Source: Phycisphaerales bacterium
GTDB lineage: Bacteria; Planctomycetota; Phycisphaerae; SM23-33
Assembly (NCBI GenBank): GCA_003171235.1
Contig: PMYM01000032.1
Location: 1 to 6,470, forward strand
Direction: 5' to 3'
Length of the DNA stretch: 6,470 bases
Part shown: positions 4,575 through 6,470 of the stretch, piece by piece
Position numbering within the stretch: the first letter of the stretch is position 1
Layout of the letters: every line of letters begins with the position of its first letter
Made by a program: the position numbers and the translations under genes
Notes under the pieces: generated by a model
The model's database searches: none
What the model was told of the DNA's origin: nothing
Seen by the model: only the letters and a program-made list of their open reading frames with translations

Positions 4575-6350
4575 ATGCGCTCGACCCGCCCCGTCACCAT
4601 CCTTTTCCCCTGTATCCTGGCTTACCTTACAGCGATTCTACTAGGTACACCTGCCTGGGCCACCGACTACCAGGTCGGCCCCGGGCAAGCATACGCGGAT
4701 CCCGTTAGCGTGCCCTGGGAGAGCCTCAATGCCGGCGACACCGTGTACATACACTGGCGATCAGCCGCCCAAGGCGGGGACTACCACGAGAAGGTCAACC
4801 TGACTCGATCCGGCGCCCCGGGCAATCCCATCCACATCGTGGGCGTTCCCGGCCCCAACGGCGAGCGCCCCTGCCTCAACGGCGCCAACGCCATTACCCG
4901 CACGGTCAACTCGGCTCAGAACTCGACTTACTACACGGGAAACCAGGCCCGGGGCATCCTGTGCTTCTCGGAAAAGGCCAATGGCTCAACTACCAGCGCC
5001 GGCGCCTCATATTGGGACGTTTCGGGCCTGAAGATCACCGGCGCCCGGCCGGCCAACAGTTTCACCAACTCCTATGGCCAAGCGACAAGCTTCAATTATG
5101 ACCCGAAAGGGGAATCGGCGTCGTCGGGCGTGTTTATCGACCGCGGCAACTACCTGCACTTCTCCAACATGGAACTGACCAACAACCAGAATGGTTTCTT
5201 CGGCTCCAGCGACGTCCGCTCAGGCCAGGTGCCGCGCCACGTGCACGACTGCATCCTCGAAAAAAGCCTGCTGTACAACAACGGGGCCGCCAACAGCTAC
5301 ACCATCCACAACGCCTACGTCGAATTGGCCGACATGACCTACCGCTGGAACTACTTCGGCCCCCTGGTGGCCGGATCCGATGGCACGCACATCAAGGACC
5401 GCGGGGCCAACGTCCTGATCGAAGGCAACTACTTCGCCGACGCCAACACCACCATGTACCTCGACCCCCCCGAGTACAGCGAGGGCTGGATGGACCAGCA
5501 GCCGGGCTTCACCACCATCACCGTGCGCAACAACGTCATCACCAAGACCGACATCAATACATACCTGGGGTTTGACCTCATCCTGACCGGCTTTGGCAAT
5601 GGAGATCCCACGCACGACCCCCCGGTCCCGCCTCCCATCCCCATAGTGCGCACCGTCAACGTCAACAACAACACCTTCATCCTGACCTGCTCCCAGAACA
5701 CCAACTGGGGAGTGAATGTGTTCGACGTCTCCGCCTATCCCCAGATCATCAACTTCGACAAGAACGTCTTCCTGCGCTGCGTGGGGGCGGGGCTGACTCC
5801 TTCGGAAATACGCTTCGTGGCCAAGTTCGAGCCCGGAGCCAGCACCGCCACGGTAGTCAACATCGGCACCGGCAACTACATGTCTTACCAGCCGACAGTC
5901 TACCCCCAGACGAGCGGGCAATATGCCAACGGCAGCATCACGGTAAATGGCTTGTCAAACATCAATCAACTGGCCAACATGACCCAGGCCCAACTGGAGA
6001 GCCTGCTGGGCATCAACCTGCACGACCCTTCGGCCGCCAATTACGGGAGATTCAGCGAGACGGCCAACGCCTGGTTCCTGGCCCACGGCGCCGGGGCCGC
6101 CCTGGCCCCCCTTGCCGGCGACGCCAACGAAGACGGCACCGTCAGCTTTGCCGACTACCAGGCCCTGGAGGCAAACTTCGGGATCTTCGACCGCACCTGG
6201 GCCCAGGGCGACTTCAACGGCGACTTCATGGTCAACTTCGCCGATTACCAAATGCTGGAGACTACCTTCGGCCAGTCCATCCCCGAGCCGGCCAGCCTGA
6301 CCCTGCTGGCGGCGGGAATCCTGGCACTGGCCGGGCGAAAACGCCGGTAG
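4575..6350 (+). CDS. Secreted right-handed beta-helix protein with dockerin-like repeats and PEP-CTERM tail
   Basis: The predicted protein is 591 aa. The signal peptide spans residues 1-29, with a hydrophobic core and AWA before TDYQ. Residues of about 30-500 read as a parallel beta-helix of the pectate-lyase type: repeated short strands with Asn ladders (SDGTHIKDRGANVLIEGNYF, 268-287; a VRNNVITK turn; VNVNNNTFIL). The family often includes polysaccharide lyases and hydrolases, but I cannot identify catalytic residues, so the substrate is unknown. Two dockerin-like calcium loops follow: D516-x-N518-x-D520-G521...D527 and D546-x-N548-x-D550...D557, each continuing into a (F)ADYQ-x-LE helix. 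The second loop has Phe551 in place of Gly. The tail IPEPASLTLLAAGILALAGR (569-588) plus KRR is a PEP-CTERM sorting signal: PEP motif, hydrophobic span and basic end, the substrate of an exosortase. The protein is therefore probably displayed on or released from the surface. Confidence 0.9.
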   Translation: MRSTRPVTILFPCILAYLTAILLGTPAWATDYQVGPGQAYADPVSVPWESLNAGDTVYIHWRSAAQGGDYHEKVNLTRSGAPGNPIHIVGVPGPNGERPCLNGANAITRTVNSAQNSTYYTGNQARGILCFSEKANGSTTSAGASYWDVSGLKITGARPANSFTNSYGQATSFNYDPKGESASSGVFIDRGNYLHFSNMELTNNQNGFFGSSDVRSGQVPRHVHDCILEKSLLYNNGAANSYTIHNAYVELADMTYRWNYFGPLVAGSDGTHIKDRGANVLIEGNYFADANTTMYLDPPEYSEGWMDQQPGFTTITVRNNVITKTDINTYLGFDLILTGFGNGDPTHDPPVPPPIPIVRTVNVNNNTFILTCSQNTNWGVNVFDVSAYPQIINFDKNVFLRCVGAGLTPSEIRFVAKFEPGASTATVVNIGTGNYMSYQPTVYPQTSGQYANGSITVNGLSNINQLANMTQAQLESLLGINLHDPSAANYGRFSETANAWFLAHGAGAALAPLAGDANEDGTVSFADYQALEANFGIFDRTWAQGDFNGDFMVNFADYQMLETTFGQSIPEPASLTLLAAGILALAGRKRR

Positions 6351-6380
6351 AGCAGCTATTCGGTAATTGCGGATTGGATT

Positions 6381-6425
6381 AAAAAACGCCGGCTGCGGAG
6401 ATTTCCGCAGCCGGCGCTGTTGTTT
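6381..6425. terminator. Bidirectional intrinsic terminator
   Basis: CGCCGGCTGCGGA (6387-6399), loop GATT and TCCGCAGCCGGCG (6404-6416) form a perfect 13-bp stem. On the plus strand it is followed by CTGTTGTTT, ending the beta-helix transcript 36 bases after its stop codon. On the minus strand it is followed by six T's (6386-6381), which is even better. That suggests a converging gene whose end lies just right of, or at, the window edge; TAG at 6449-6451 on the minus strand could be its stop. Confidence 0.88.
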
Positions 6426-6470
6426 CAGGTTGCGTTTTCGCTTGGCCGCCTAGTAGTCTGTCACAGCAAA

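Noticed and set aside
5220..5921. A 233-codon minus-strand frame inside the beta-helix gene
   Set aside because: It is a shadow frame of low-complexity Val/Gly/Asp composition; the opposite strand encodes a clear secreted protein.
6426..6470. An IS end or gene end at the right edge
   Set aside because: Only about 45 bases are available; the sequence has neither a recognisable inverted repeat nor enough coding length to judge.
1..6470. CRISPR arrays, defence systems or an integrated phage
   Set aside because: There are no regularly spaced direct repeats, no cas, nuclease, toxin or integrase-like products, and no tRNA attachment site in the window.

Overview
The window looks like chromosomal DNA from a planctomycete, most likely of the class Phycisphaerae. 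The base composition is high in GC with strong G/C preference at third codon positions. One gene encodes a secreted PQQ-like beta-propeller whose mature N-terminus carries the 'DWPQ-x-x-GP-x-R-x-G-VS' signature common in planctomycetes. Another encodes a beta-helix protein with a dockerin-like calcium-binding segment and a PEP-CTERM tail, a combination frequent in that phylum. The assignment is inference; no rRNA or tRNA gene is present to confirm it.

Layout. Positions 1-218 hold no gene but contain three strong stem-loop structures, including a nearly fully paired four-way junction followed by six T's. Positions 219-590 (minus) hold the 3' part of a coding sequence that has lost its start. 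Just upstream of it, at 678-721, lies a tandem terminal-repeat-like sequence resembling an IS481-family insertion sequence end, without a transposase. Positions 831-2839 (minus) hold three co-directional genes that look like an operon: an unrecognised 259-aa protein, a small two-helix membrane protein with a PH-like domain, and a class I SAM-dependent methyltransferase. The first gene appears to start at a GTG placed where a leaderless transcript would begin.

Positions 2840-3062 form a divergent promoter region. A near-consensus plus-strand promoter and a structured leader precede the PQQ-like propeller gene (3063-4328). A second near-consensus promoter (4458-4485) precedes the gene for the large secreted beta-helix/dockerin/PEP-CTERM protein (4575-6350). 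A perfect 13-bp terminator hairpin usable in both directions closes that unit.

The two plus-strand genes both encode exported proteins but each has its own promoter, so nothing shows that they work together. The minus-strand trio is probably co-transcribed, but its shared role is not evident. I see no clear undescribed multi-gene system. The most unusual items are the branched element at the left edge, the IS-end/truncated-gene junction, the candidate leaderless GTG start, and the dockerin-plus-PEP-CTERM architecture.
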